This document shows, one piece after another, positions 24,274-33,719 of a stretch of DNA of 46,950 nt. Location of the stretch: NCBI GenBank assembly GCA_023954495.1, contig JAMLIA010000021.1, positions 1-46,950 on the forward strand, given 5' to 3'. The translations under genes and the position numbers were made by a program. A model generated the notes under the pieces. That model worked only from the letters and a program-made list of their open reading frames with translations, was not told the origin of the DNA and did not search any database. How positions within the stretch are numbered: the first letter of the stretch is position 1; every line of letters begins with the position of its first letter. Source of the stretch: Thermomicrobiales bacterium (lineage in GTDB: Bacteria; Chloroflexota; Chloroflexia; Thermomicrobiales; CFX8).

Positions 24274-24426
24274 GGCGACCCTCCGTTGTGGATGTGCAGA
24301 ACGCCGCAGAATAGACGGCCCGCAAACCCATCGTAGAGACATGACCCGGCTTGTCCATCGTCGTGAGGCGATCCCTCCCGTACAGGGGGACAACGATCTC
24401 GGCGAATTGACACCAGGTCGGCCTCA

Positions 24427-24461
24427 AAATGTAGGGGCGTATGCAATACGCCCCTACATTT
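24427..24461. repeat. Perfect palindrome, 16-base arms (dispersed repeat)
   Basis: The arms AAATGTAGGGGCGTAT and ATACGCCCCTACATTT flank a three-base spacer. This is the best copy of the repeat also seen at 107-133 and 12562-12597. It lies in 24274-24621, which contains no gene but also carries a degenerate copy of the GTGAGGCGATCCCTCC module near 24362. Confidence 0.9.
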
Positions 24462-24621
24462 CCACGTGCGCAATGTGCGTGGATCGTGCGCAAATATCTC
24501 CGGGTCATTTCCCTACGAACGTATCGGTAGCGGCTCACTCGCCTGACAGATTCACTGAAATGCTGCCACTTGGAAACATTGGTGCTGACGACTTACTCAG
24601 GGCAGACTACTCACCACCGCG

Positions 24622-25890
24622 TCACTTCACCACCCCGAGCGCAGTTCCGGCCTGTTCCAGCTCCAGCGCACGCTCCCTGTCTTCGGCGATTCTGCCCGGC
24701 GATTTCTGGGAGATCGGATCGAGCCGCAGGGTCAGGAAGAAGGTGAAGATGGCGAAGCCGCAGGCGATCAGGAATGGCACCTGATAGCCGACATAGTTCA
24801 GGATGAAACCGGTTGAGACCGGCACGATGATCGCGGCGGTGTGTTGCAGCGTGACACCCATCGCCAGCGACGGCGCGATCTCGTTGGTCACGGCAATCTT
24901 GCGCAGGTAGGTCGCCGAGCCGATCGACGAGAGCGGCATGATGAATGAGTAGGCGACGTATGACAGGCTGGCGATGTAGACGTTGTCGACCAGCGCGTAG
25001 CCGCCGAGCGCCAGCACGTAGGCGATGTTGACCATCGAGAGCATGCGCTTCTCGCCGAAGGTGTCGATCATCCGACCGATCGCCGGGCTGGCAAACATCC
25101 CACCGGTTCGTACGGCGATCAGCAGCGCCGAAATCTCCGGCACACCGAGATGGTATTGGTGGACGAGTACCCAGAGGCCGAACGAGAAGAAGATCTGCTG
25201 CCGACCGCCGTCGAGCATACAGAGGTAGTAGTACATCTTGTATGGCTTGCGGAAGACGATTGGGTCGCGTCTGCCAAGGAATGCGCGCTCCTCGCCGTCA
25301 TGCAGATTGGGGAAGTTGTAGATCGCAATGGCGGCGAGGATGCCGAAGATGCCGGCGATGATGAACATGGGCCGGAACGAGAGCAGATCGAAGTAGAAGA
25401 CCAGAAAGACCATCACCATTGCAATCAACGCGCCGGCGCTATTGATCGCGCCCATCTTGCCCAGGATGCTGCCGCTGCGACGCTCGGTCGTCAGGCTCAT
25501 GCCCAGCGCGTATTGGGTCTGCAGGACGGTGTGATAGCCCATCGACGAGATGATGACCCACGGCGCGACGGTCCAGAACGAGTTCGACAGACCGAAGAGC
25601 ATGTAGCCGACGCCCATCACGACCAGCATCATTGAGGTCAGGCGTGGAACTGACATGCGATAGAAGATGGCGGTCAGGAAGATGAGCAGGAAGCCTGGCA
25701 CTTCGCGAATGGCAGTGATATAACCAAATTGTGGCCCTTGGAGATTGAGAACGTCCTCGAAATAATTGGTTACTATGTTTTCTTGAATAGACATCGCCAG
25801 CCCGAAGCAGAGCGTCATGATCGCCATGAGGAAGAATCCGCGATGCGCTGCTGGTGATGAAAGTTCTGAAAAACGCTTGATCTGCTGCAC
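24622..25890 (-). CDS. Major facilitator superfamily transporter
   Basis: About 422 residues with twelve hydrophobic segments and no long soluble domain. Segments such as LMAIMTLCFGLAMSIQENIV and PLSSIGSATYLRKIAV are typical of the MFS_1 group. The GTG at 25890 (VQQIKRFSEL) has a GGGGG run four bases upstream. Another in-frame GTG at 25926 adds a Gly/Ser-rich stretch and seems less likely. It diverges from the lamin-tail gene. Substrate unknown; its neighbours give no hint. Confidence 0.85.
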   Translation of the reverse strand: MQQIKRFSELSSPAAHRGFFLMAIMTLCFGLAMSIQENIVTNYFEDVLNLQGPQFGYITAIREVPGFLLIFLTAIFYRMSVPRLTSMMLVVMGVGYMLFGLSNSFWTVAPWVIISSMGYHTVLQTQYALGMSLTTERRSGSILGKMGAINSAGALIAMVMVFLVFYFDLLSFRPMFIIAGIFGILAAIAIYNFPNLHDGEERAFLGRRDPIVFRKPYKMYYYLCMLDGGRQQIFFSFGLWVLVHQYHLGVPEISALLIAVRTGGMFASPAIGRMIDTFGEKRMLSMVNIAYVLALGGYALVDNVYIASLSYVAYSFIMPLSSIGSATYLRKIAVTNEIAPSLAMGVTLQHTAAIIVPVSTGFILNYVGYQVPFLIACGFAIFTFFLTLRLDPISQKSPGRIAEDRERALELEQAGTALGVVK

Positions 25891-26047
25891 GTTACCCCCG
25901 CTGCCCGAGTAACCCTGACTGACCACCCCGCCCCCACGGCACGGCGGTCAAGATCGCAATCATACGCCCATTCTCGGTAACTGTTGACGATGCGTTGCCC
26001 AACTGCGACGATCTGCGCACTGAAACAGGCGAAGGGAGCGCGCGAGC

Positions 26048-27271
26048 ATGGCGTCATGTCGTCGGGCTGTGGTCGGTCTGTTGTTGCTGGCAATCACCGT
26101 GTTGCTCGTGCCCAGCGCCGCGGCTGCGCCAATCGAGCACACTGCCTTCAACCGCACCTGGGCACGCACCGACATGCCGCTGGTCACCTACCAGACATCG
26201 CGCACCTGGATGTGGGGTCCGCTGGCCGCGTCGGAATTGCTGACTGAGCCGTACGCTGAGGCTCCCGGCGGGCATCGCCTCGTCCAGTACTTCGACAAAT
26301 CCCGCATGGAGATCAACGACCGCAACGCCGATCGCTCGTCGCCGTGGTACGTGACGAACGGGCTGCTGGCCAGCGAACTGATCTCGGGCCACATGGCGGT
26401 CGGCGACCGCGCCTGGCTGGTGCGTGATCCGGCTGTCGTGAACGTCGCTGGCGATGCCGATGACCCGAACGGGCCGACCTACGCGACCTTCGCAACGCTG
26501 CTCGATGTTCGCCGGACTGAGGCTGGTGCGTCGATCGTCGCGACGCTTACCCGCGATGGTCAGGTCGGCGCGGATCCGGCGCTGGCGCAGTGGGGCGCGA
26601 CAGATGCCGAGTGGGTTGCGCAGACTGCTCACTGGGTCGCGAGCCCCTTCTGGGCGTTTATGCAGAGCGAAGGCGTTATCTATGAGGATGGCGTCTACGC
26701 GCAGGAAGCGCTCTTCGAGAACCCGTTCTACGCGACCGGCTACCCGATCAGCGATGCGTACTGGAGCCAGGTGCTGGTCGGCGGTGTTCAGCAGAATGTG
26801 CTGATGCAGTGCTTCGAGCGGCGCTGCCTGACCTACACACCGCTGAACGCGCCGGAGTGGCAGGTCGAAGCCGGTAACATCGGCCTGCATTACCTCACCT
26901 GGCGCTACGGGCAGGCAGGAGAGACGCCGGAGCCGGCCAAGGTCAGCACCGGCGATCTGCGCATCGACTACATCCTGCCGGACCCGAGTTGGGAAGCAGG
27001 TGCGGAGTATGAGTACGTCCTGATCCGCAACTACGATGAGGTCACGATCCATCTGGAAGGCTGGCAGGTGCGCGACGAGTCCGGCACCACCTTCACCTTC
27101 CCGGATGTCGTGCTGCTGCCCGGGGCGTCTCTCCGACTCCACGTCGCCAAGGGCTTGAACACCGGAACGGACATCTTTTGGGGTCGGACGGGAGCGGTCT
27201 GGAACAACGGCGGTGACTCCGGCTACCTGATTGATCCAACTGGCAAGATCGTCGCGGGCTATTTCTATTGA
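26048..27271 (+). CDS. Secreted protein with C-terminal lamin-tail domain
   Basis: A 407-residue exported protein with an N-terminal signal (VVGLLLLAITVLLVPSAAAA, cleavage after AAA). Residues about 30-290 form a Trp/Tyr-rich domain with ADRSSPWYVTNGLLASELISG and GYPISDAYWSQVLVGGVQQNVLMQCFERRCLTYTP, recurrent in Chloroflexota secreted proteins but without a function I can name. Residues about 300-405 are a lamin-tail domain (YVLIRNYDEVTIHLEGWQVR, SGTTFTFPDVVLLPGASLRL), an Ig-like fold found on secreted nucleases and surface proteins. GAAGGGA precedes the ATG by about eleven bases. It converges on the ABC permease gene. Confidence 0.85.
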   Translation: MASCRRAVVGLLLLAITVLLVPSAAAAPIEHTAFNRTWARTDMPLVTYQTSRTWMWGPLAASELLTEPYAEAPGGHRLVQYFDKSRMEINDRNADRSSPWYVTNGLLASELISGHMAVGDRAWLVRDPAVVNVAGDADDPNGPTYATFATLLDVRRTEAGASIVATLTRDGQVGADPALAQWGATDAEWVAQTAHWVASPFWAFMQSEGVIYEDGVYAQEALFENPFYATGYPISDAYWSQVLVGGVQQNVLMQCFERRCLTYTPLNAPEWQVEAGNIGLHYLTWRYGQAGETPEPAKVSTGDLRIDYILPDPSWEAGAEYEYVLIRNYDEVTIHLEGWQVRDESGTTFTFPDVVLLPGASLRLHVAKGLNTGTDIFWGRTGAVWNNGGDSGYLIDPTGKIVAGYFY

Positions 27272-27334
27272 GCGAGATGAGCGCGCCGTTGCGCTCTGGC
27301 CACACCCGTCGCCGTTGACGGGCGCAGCCGATCG

Positions 27335-28267
27335 CTATACCCGACGTTGCCGTGGGTCCAGAGCGTAGCGGAGGCCATCACCGATCAGGTTGAAGCACAG
27401 TGCAGTGATGGCGATGATGACGCCCGGCAGCGACGAGACGTGCGGCGCGACGCTGAGTACGCGGCGGCCCTCGTCAACCATCAGGCCCCACTCGGCCGTC
27501 GGTGGCGACACACCCAGCCCGAGAAAGCTCAGGCTGGCGGTGAACACGACGAGCAGACCGATGATTGTGGTGGCATAGACCAGCACGGGTGCCATCACGT
27601 TCGGCAGCATGTGCCGGCCAATGATGCTGGTAAACGGCGCACCGATCGCGCGGGCGGCAGTGACGTACTCCGAGTGGGCCTGCTCGCGCGTCGCCGTGTA
27701 CGTCATCCGGGTGAGCGGCGCGATCGTTACCAGCGTCGTAGCCAGAATCACCGAGCGTGATCCCGGGCCCATCGCGGCGGCGATCGCAATCGCGAGGATC
27801 ACGCTCGGCAGGGCGAAGAGCACGTCCATCAAGCGCATGATGATCGTATCGATGAATCCGCCGAGATACCCGGCGGTCAGGCCGAGGAACAGGCTGATGA
27901 CCGATGCGATCGCGACCGGGATCAGCGCGTTCGGCAGCGAGACACGCCCGCCCCAGATCAGGCGGCTCAGCATGTCGCGTCCCTGAAAGTCCAGCCCGAG
28001 GATGTGGCCCTCGGTGCCCATCGACTTGAGCCGCATCGTCGAGTCGCTGGTGATCGGGTTATAGGGACTGATGATTGGTGCGAAGATCGCCGCCAGTGCA
28101 ATCAAGAGGATGACGATTGCCCCAGCCACTGCGGCCTTGTCCTGCGAAAACCCGCGCAGCGCGGCGCGCCAGCCGGACTGCGAGGGTCGAAGAGTGTCGG
28201 AGACGAGCGCGCGCGCGTCGCGATCATCATCCTCGATGGTTGCGCTACGACTAGAGCTAATGCTCAC
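27335..28267 (-). CDS. Peptide/nickel-type ABC transporter permease (DppC-like)
   Basis: A 310-residue inner-membrane permease. After a polar N-terminus it has about six helices and the permease EAA loop ARAIGAPFTSIIGRHMLPNVMAPVLV, which contacts the ATPase. SFLGLGVSPPTAEWGLMVDEGR is diagnostic of the DppC/OppC type. The GTG start has GGAGGAGGA six bases upstream and lies 13 bases after the DppB-like stop. It is the last gene of a four-gene operon. No ATP-binding subunit gene follows, because a convergent gene ends 63 bases beyond. Confidence 0.93.
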   Translation of the reverse strand: MSISSSRSATIEDDDRDARALVSDTLRPSQSGWRAALRGFSQDKAAVAGAIVILLIALAAIFAPIISPYNPITSDSTMRLKSMGTEGHILGLDFQGRDMLSRLIWGGRVSLPNALIPVAIASVISLFLGLTAGYLGGFIDTIIMRLMDVLFALPSVILAIAIAAAMGPGSRSVILATTLVTIAPLTRMTYTATREQAHSEYVTAARAIGAPFTSIIGRHMLPNVMAPVLVYATTIIGLLVVFTASLSFLGLGVSPPTAEWGLMVDEGRRVLSVAPHVSSLPGVIIAITALCFNLIGDGLRYALDPRQRRV

Positions 28268-28280
28268 GCATGTCCTCCTC

Positions 28281-29231
28281 CTACATCAATCGGATGCGCG
28301 GATCGATGACCCCCTGGAGGACATCGGCGAGCAAGTTCAGGGACGTGAAGACGAGCGCGATGAGGACAGTGATCGTCATGATGACCGGCACATCCCGCGC
28401 GCCGATGCTCGTGTAGAGCTGCTGGCCCATCCCCGGCCAGGAGAAGACCACCTCAGTGATGAGCGACCCGCCCAGCAGATACCCGGCCTGCAGCGCAACG
28501 ATCGTGATGAACGTCGGCATCGCGTTGCGCAGTGCGTGGCGCAGGACGACGACGTGCTCGGCCAGCCCCTTCGCGCGTGCCGTCCGCACAAAATCGAGAT
28601 TCATGATCTCCAGGATCGACGAGCGCACCTGCCGTGCGATGACGGCCGCCGGTACTGCCGCTGTCGCGACGGTGGGCAGCACCAGGTGGCGGGCGAGATC
28701 TCCCAATCCGCCGTCACCACGAACGTCGTACATGCCAACTGCCGGGAACCAGCCCAGCTTCAGCGAGAAGATGATCAGCAGCATGATCGCCAGCCAGAAC
28801 GACGGCAGGCTGGCACCGATGATCCCGAGGATCGTCGCTGTCCGATCGGTCCGTGAGTTCGGTCTCGTGCCGGCGATGACACCGACTGTCAGGCCGATGA
28901 CGACTGCAACGACCAGTGATGATCCGGCGAGGATGACCGTATTCGGGAAGCGATCCTTCACGATGCCGAACGCGCTGATGCGATGCTGGTACGAGCGCCC
29001 GAAGTCACCCTGCACCGCGTTGCGCAGCCAGTAGAAGTACTGGACCGGCATCGGCTTGTCGAGGCCCATGGCCCGACGAATCTGCTGAATCTGATCTTCC
29101 GGCGCGTTAGACGGCAACTGTGCCCGCGCCGCGTCTCCGGGTGTGAGATGGACGATCGTGAAGATCAGGATGGAGACGCCGAACAGGACGGCGACCGTTG
29201 CGATGAGTCGACGAATGATGTATCTGCCCAT
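28281..29231 (-). CDS. Peptide/nickel-type ABC transporter permease (DppB-like)
   Basis: A 316-residue permease with the family N-terminus MGRYIIRRLIATVAVLFGVSILIF and the LTPGDAARAQL segment. Six helices are expected. The EAA loop is VRTARAKGLAEHVVVLRHALRNA and the late motif is EVVFSWPGMGQQLYTSIGARD, both typical of DppB/OppB. It pairs with the DppC-like permease 13 bases downstream and the binding protein 65 bases upstream. Together they would import peptides, or another oligo-cationic solute, if an ATPase encoded elsewhere is supplied. Confidence 0.94.
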   Translation of the reverse strand: MGRYIIRRLIATVAVLFGVSILIFTIVHLTPGDAARAQLPSNAPEDQIQQIRRAMGLDKPMPVQYFYWLRNAVQGDFGRSYQHRISAFGIVKDRFPNTVILAGSSLVVAVVIGLTVGVIAGTRPNSRTDRTATILGIIGASLPSFWLAIMLLIIFSLKLGWFPAVGMYDVRGDGGLGDLARHLVLPTVATAAVPAAVIARQVRSSILEIMNLDFVRTARAKGLAEHVVVLRHALRNAMPTFITIVALQAGYLLGGSLITEVVFSWPGMGQQLYTSIGARDVPVIMTITVLIALVFTSLNLLADVLQGVIDPRIRLM

Positions 29232-29296
29232 ACGTCACACGACCTTTCCGTCTGGATGTTCGGTGCGCACCGCATCTGCGATGCGCACCGGCATGG

Positions 29297-31024
29297 CTAT
29301 TCGTCGATCCAGAGCTTGGTCAGGTCATAGTTGACGTTGACCGAGTGGACGAATCCCTTCAACGAGGGCTTCATCAGATGCGGCAGCTTGTCGTGGGTGA
29401 TGGCCACGAAGGCACAGTCTTCGACCATGGCCTTCTCGTTGGCCTTGCGATACAGCTCGTTCGACGTGGCGGTATCCGTGGCCTCCGAGCCGGCGACGAG
29501 GAACTCGTCCAGCTCCACGTTCGGGTTCTCACGGTTGGTGTAGCCCGCATCCCCGGCGTCCTGCTCGGAGCGATAGCGCGACTCGGCCTGGATATTGACA
29601 AAGAAGTTCGTCGGCATACCCCAGGCGGTGCCCCACATGATCATGTCGGTGCGCTCGCGGAAGATGATGCCGAGGTAGGTGACCCACTCGGTCAGCTCCA
29701 GCTCAAGGTCGATGCCAACCTCCGCGAGGTTGTCCTTGATGAACTGCGCGACCGCCCCGGCTTGTGGCCAGCCTGAAGCTGTTGGAACGCCCAGCAGTTT
29801 CGTCTTGAAGCCATCCGGGTAACCGGCTTCGGCGAGCAGCTCGCGCGCCTTGTCGGGATCGTAGGGGAACGGCTTCCAGTCCGGATCGTAGGCCGGCGCA
29901 CCCGGAGAGAGCAGGCCGTAGGCCGGGATCGCCGAGTCGCGAAACAGGTCGCGCGCGATCGCCTCGCGGTTGATCGCGTAGCTGATCGCCTGGCGAATGC
30001 GCACGTCCTTGCCATATTCGTTGCGGAACTGGAACCGGTAGTAGGCGACCTGTGGCGTCATGCCGTCCGACAGGGTGAACCCCTCGTCGATGAGGCTCTG
30101 GATGACGTCGGGCGGCGGGTCACTCATCAGGTCGATCTCGCCCGTTTGCAGGGCGACGACACGCGCCTGATCTTCCAGGATCGGGCGGATGATGACTTCA
30201 TCGAGATAGGCTTTCTCGCCCCAGTAATCCTCGTTGCGCTCGAACTTGGTCCGCTGTCCCTCGACGCGCTCGACAAAGCGGAACGGTCCGGTGCCGGACG
30301 GGTTGGCCGCCAGGTTCTCGTTGCCGACCTTCTCGATCTGCGTCGGGCTGGCGATGCCGAACCAGTAGTAGTCGCCGATGGTCGACAGGAACTCGGCGAC
30401 CGGTCGATCGTGCGTGATCGTCCAGGTGAATGCATCCGGCGCTGTCACCTCGGTCGCATACTGAAACGCGAACTGCCCGTGCCAGGCGGTCTCGTAATAG
30501 AACTTCGAATCTGCCACCGACATGCGCTCGTAGTTCGCCATGACCGCGGCGGAATCGAAGTCAGTGCCGTCGTGAAACTTCACGCCTTCACGCAGCTTGA
30601 ACGTCCAGGTCAGCCCGTCCTCGGTCGCTTCCCAGCTCTCGGCGAGCAGCGGGACGATCTCCGGGGTGCCTTCGGTGACGGAGAGATCTTTCCGGACGAG
30701 GCTCTCGTACATCATCGTCGACTGTCGCCAGGCTGCCCAGGCGTTGGTTGTGTGTGGATCGAGCGCGTCGGCGTCGCCGCCCATGCCCCAGACGAGTGTG
30801 CCGCCCGACTTCGGGTCTCCGGCCTCAGCTTCGCCCTGCGGTGCTGTTGCTTCTGCGGCGGGCGTGCTGCCGGGATTCGTGTTGGTGTTATTGCCAAAGT
30901 CGTCGTCGCCACCGCAGGCGGCCAGCAGGCCTGGCAGGACGACGCTGCTGATGCTGGCGAGTGCACCCAGCCGGAGCATCGTACGGCGTGTTATCCGGTG
31001 TGACGACAAGGTGTGGAGTTCCAC
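29297..31024 (-). CDS. Peptide-type ABC transporter substrate-binding lipoprotein
   Basis: A 575-residue family-5 extracellular solute-binding protein. The N-terminus has a twin-arginine motif RRTMLRLGA and a lipobox LLAAC with Cys37, followed by GGDDD, so it is probably exported folded and lipid-anchored. SBP_bac_5 blocks include YESLVRKDL, WTFKLREGVKFHDGTDF and RQAISYAINREAIARDLF. The GTG start at 31024 follows GAGGAG by seven bases. It lies 38 bases after the HDAC-like gene and 65 before the DppB-like permease. Ligand unknown; the genomic link to an acetylpolyamine-type hydrolase suggests an amine or acetylated compound. Confidence 0.94.
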   Translation of the reverse strand: MELHTLSSHRITRRTMLRLGALASISSVVLPGLLAACGGDDDFGNNTNTNPGSTPAAEATAPQGEAEAGDPKSGGTLVWGMGGDADALDPHTTNAWAAWRQSTMMYESLVRKDLSVTEGTPEIVPLLAESWEATEDGLTWTFKLREGVKFHDGTDFDSAAVMANYERMSVADSKFYYETAWHGQFAFQYATEVTAPDAFTWTITHDRPVAEFLSTIGDYYWFGIASPTQIEKVGNENLAANPSGTGPFRFVERVEGQRTKFERNEDYWGEKAYLDEVIIRPILEDQARVVALQTGEIDLMSDPPPDVIQSLIDEGFTLSDGMTPQVAYYRFQFRNEYGKDVRIRQAISYAINREAIARDLFRDSAIPAYGLLSPGAPAYDPDWKPFPYDPDKARELLAEAGYPDGFKTKLLGVPTASGWPQAGAVAQFIKDNLAEVGIDLELELTEWVTYLGIIFRERTDMIMWGTAWGMPTNFFVNIQAESRYRSEQDAGDAGYTNRENPNVELDEFLVAGSEATDTATSNELYRKANEKAMVEDCAFVAITHDKLPHLMKPSLKGFVHSVNVNYDLTKLWIDE

Positions 31025-31062
31025 AGGTTAGCTCCTCACATCTGTGCGATGGTGTTCGGTGG

Positions 31063-32199
31063 CTACGACAGGGATTTCCAATAGGCCTTTTGCGCGTCCC
31101 GGATCCTGGCGATGGCGGCCTCGCCGCTCTCCCCGACCGTGCTGTACTGCGGCTGGTTCTTGAGTCCCTCCAGCGCCAATGGCTCGTCAATATTCGTGCG
31201 CTGTTCGGCCAGCGTCTCGACGATCGCCAGCGTGCAATAGGGCCCGTACAGCTCGCTGTAGCCGCCCTCCTGCAGGATGACGAGACGTCCGTTGGCGTGC
31301 TGCTCGGCGATGTCGATCATCGCCTGCGTCATGCGCCGATACCCCTCGGTCGTCACGCACATGCGCCCGAGCGGGTCCATCGTACTGGCGTCCTGCCCGG
31401 CTGAGACGAGGACAATCTCCGGATTGAACTCGTCGGCGATCGGACGAATGATCCGCTCGAACGCGGCCAGATAGGTCGCATCGCCACTGCCCGGCGGCAG
31501 CGCGACGTTGACGGTATAGCCCTCGCCCGCGCCGCTGCCGGTCTGGGCGATCTCACCGAAGCCCGGCGGGTAGAGTTGATCCTGATGCAACGAGACGAAC
31601 AGCACATTCGGATCGTCATAGAACGCGTCCTGCGTCCCGTTGCCGTCGTGGACATCCCAGTCGAGCACCATGACCCGCTTCAGTCCGTGGCGGTTCTGTG
31701 CGTGCCGGGCGGCGATAACAACGTTGTTGAAGATACAGAAGCCCATGCCTTTTTCGGCCATGGCGTGGTGGCCCGGTGGGCGGATGTTGGCAAACGCGCG
31801 TCGGACGCTCCCTTCGACAACGGCATCGACTGCGGCCATGCCGCCACCGGCGGCCAGCAGCGCGATGTCATACGAATCGGGGCTGGCCGGGGCACCCTCG
31901 CCAGTGTCCCCGCCACCCTCAGCGCAGATCTGCTTCACGCGCTCGACGTACTCCGGCGTGTGATAGACGGTGATGTCCGATTCCTGCGCCGGACTGGCCG
32001 CGATCTGTGTCAGATCCTTCGACAGTCCAGTCATGTCGACCAGATGCTTCGTCCGCATGACGAGGCGATAGTTCGACGGGTGCATGGTTGGCTCAACGAA
32101 CGGCACCTGTCTGCCTGATCCCCAGGCAGTCTGCAGACCCGGGTTGTGCTGGAGATAGCGATCGTCGTAGACGAAGCCGATGGCTGGTTTCGTTCCCAC
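31063..32199 (-). CDS. Histone deacetylase family / acetylpolyamine amidohydrolase-like enzyme
   Basis: A 378-residue zinc hydrolase of the arginase/deacetylase fold that removes acetyl groups from amines. The active-site blocks are present in order: RPPGHHAMAEKGMGFCIFNN with the His-His pair, DWDVHDGNGTQDAFYDD with the zinc Asp and His, and VSAGQDASTMDPLGR with the second zinc Asp. The GTG at 32199 has GAGGGG nine bases upstream, and the longer frame to 32277 lacks one. It is the first gene of an operon with a peptide-type ABC binding protein and two permeases. That suggests uptake followed by deacetylation of an acetylated amine, an inference from linkage only. Confidence 0.92.
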   Translation of the reverse strand: MGTKPAIGFVYDDRYLQHNPGLQTAWGSGRQVPFVEPTMHPSNYRLVMRTKHLVDMTGLSKDLTQIAASPAQESDITVYHTPEYVERVKQICAEGGGDTGEGAPASPDSYDIALLAAGGGMAAVDAVVEGSVRRAFANIRPPGHHAMAEKGMGFCIFNNVVIAARHAQNRHGLKRVMVLDWDVHDGNGTQDAFYDDPNVLFVSLHQDQLYPPGFGEIAQTGSGAGEGYTVNVALPPGSGDATYLAAFERIIRPIADEFNPEIVLVSAGQDASTMDPLGRMCVTTEGYRRMTQAMIDIAEQHANGRLVILQEGGYSELYGPYCTLAIVETLAEQRTNIDEPLALEGLKNQPQYSTVGESGEAAIARIRDAQKAYWKSLS

Positions 32200-32762
32200 T
32201 GTTTCATTCCCCTCAATGCCACATACACGGTCCCTCAAACCGCTTCGATCTGCCGCAGGTATCCGCGTTCCTTTCACGTTGCGCGTATGCCGAATATGTC
32301 GATCTGGGCACGATCAACCGAGATGCACCTGCACATTCGTTGGGCATGTGATGAGCGGCATTGCGCTGGCTCGCGGCAGCGCGAGCGTCCTCAGCATTGA
32401 GGCGATGCGATCGTTAAGACACCGAGCGACACCAATGACGGGAGACAGGGGACTCCGCAGGCGCGGGTGAAAACAGCTATCCGAGTGCTTGCGGTGTCAG
32501 TGACACGTACAAGCTTCCTGATCCCGACTCACGAATGTTGCTGGTTTCAAGGCGACGCAGGCGGCAGCATCACATGGGTGTGCATGCTTGTCAATACCTC
32601 GGAGAACGCGAAAATCTTTGCAAAGCTGTGATACCGGGTATGGCATAGAGAGCGTGTGAACAATATCACGGGTAGGGTTGGAATGGCTGCACACCTGGCG
32701 ACCAATATGTAATCTTCGGTGGTCAACCAAGCAACTGGAACGATGTATCGCGCACGCGGGAA

Positions 32763-33057
32763 CGCTCTCCTGTGTCCGGATGTGTCGAACGAGTGGGAGA
32801 TCTTTCGCGTGCGCGCTCAAGATGACAGGTGAAGATGGTGGCTGCCGGTTGGACAACTTGACATTGACAACGCACTCAAAGACAGGGGAAGCGGGCGGCT
32901 GCAGATCCAGCTTGCCGCGCCGAATATTGCGGTTGGCGGATTGCTGGCACCAGCAATGGAAGCGTCTCGGTCCGGCAGCCATCCTCTTCACCTGTCATCT
33001 TGAGCGCGCACGCGAAAGATCTCCCACCCGTTCAAGGCATCCGGACGCAGGAGAGCG
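32763..33057. repeat. Foldback element C (86-base terminal inverted repeats)
   Basis: The bases 32763-32848 and 32972-33057 are near-identical inverted copies, both containing the GGGAGATCTTTCGCGTGCGC module. They flank about 120 bases that hold the exact 30-base repeat (32852-32881) also present in element A. It lies within a 940-base gene-free region (32200-33140) upstream of the tag gene. The rest of that region shows no coding signal that I trust. No transposase is encoded. Confidence 0.85.
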
Positions 33058-33140
33058 CTCTCGACAAGGACATCTCCGCGAGAGAAGCGCGGCATACTTC
33101 CCTGACTTGTTGATGACGAGCGAGCGAGAGGACAGTGGTT

Positions 33141-33719
33141 GTGTGTGCAGACGAGGCACTGGGGCGATGTACGTGGGCGGGTAATGATCCGCTGTATACG
33201 CGCTACCACGATGAAGAGTGGGGCGTGCCCTGCCACGACGACCAGAAGCTGTTCGAGATGCTAATCCTGGAAGGGTTCCAGGCGGGGCTGGCCTGGATCA
33301 CGATCCTGCGCAAGCGCGAGAACTTCCGCCGTGCATTCGAGGGCTTCGACCCGCAGCACATCGCGGCCTACGGCGAGGCCGATGCGGCACGCCTGCTGGC
33401 TGACCCGGGGATCGTGCGTAATCGGCTGAAGATTGCAGCAGCGTCGCGGAATGCGCGCGCGTTCCTTGCCGTCCAGGACGAGGTCGGCTCCTTCGACCGC
33501 TACCTGTGGAGCTGGACCGATGGCGAAACCATCCGCCACCCCGAGGGCTACACGATGGAGACGATCCCGGCGACAACACCGCTTTCCGACGTGATCTCCC
33601 GCGACCTGAAGCGCCGCGGGTTCACGTTCGTTGGCTCGACAATCATCTACGCCTATCTGCAGAGCGTCGGCATCGTCGATGACCACATGCGCGGCTGCTT
33701 CAAGTTCGTCGAGCGTTGA
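33141..33719 (+). CDS. tag: DNA-3-methyladenine glycosylase I (Tag)
   Basis: A protein of about 192 residues, the usual Tag length, removing 3-methyladenine from DNA. The structural zinc ligands are visible: Cys in GRCTWAG, His in YHDEEWG, and the His and Cys in DDHMRGCFKF. The catalytic helix-hairpin region runs FEMLILEGFQAGLAWITILRKR. The second GTG at 33141 is preferred because GAGAGGA sits eight bases before it; the one at 33135 is only two bases away. It converges on the FAD oxidoreductase gene with a 20-base overlap of coding sequence. A second 3-methyladenine glycosylase is encoded with ada at 14.5 kb. Confidence 0.95.
   Translation: MCADEALGRCTWAGNDPLYTRYHDEEWGVPCHDDQKLFEMLILEGFQAGLAWITILRKRENFRRAFEGFDPQHIAAYGEADAARLLADPGIVRNRLKIAAASRNARAFLAVQDEVGSFDRYLWSWTDGETIRHPEGYTMETIPATTPLSDVISRDLKRRGFTFVGSTIIYAYLQSVGIVDDHMRGCFKFVER

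Noticed and set aside
23125-24393. A 422-residue minus-strand open frame opposite the alcohol dehydrogenase
   Set aside because: It is antisense to a gene with zinc and cofactor motifs, and the composition is that of a shadow frame.
32497-33184. Overlapping open frames of 164 and 168 residues in the 33-kb intergenic region
   Set aside because: Both run through the inverted arms of foldback C and share translated repeats such as CVVNVKLS with element A, so they are repeat artefacts.
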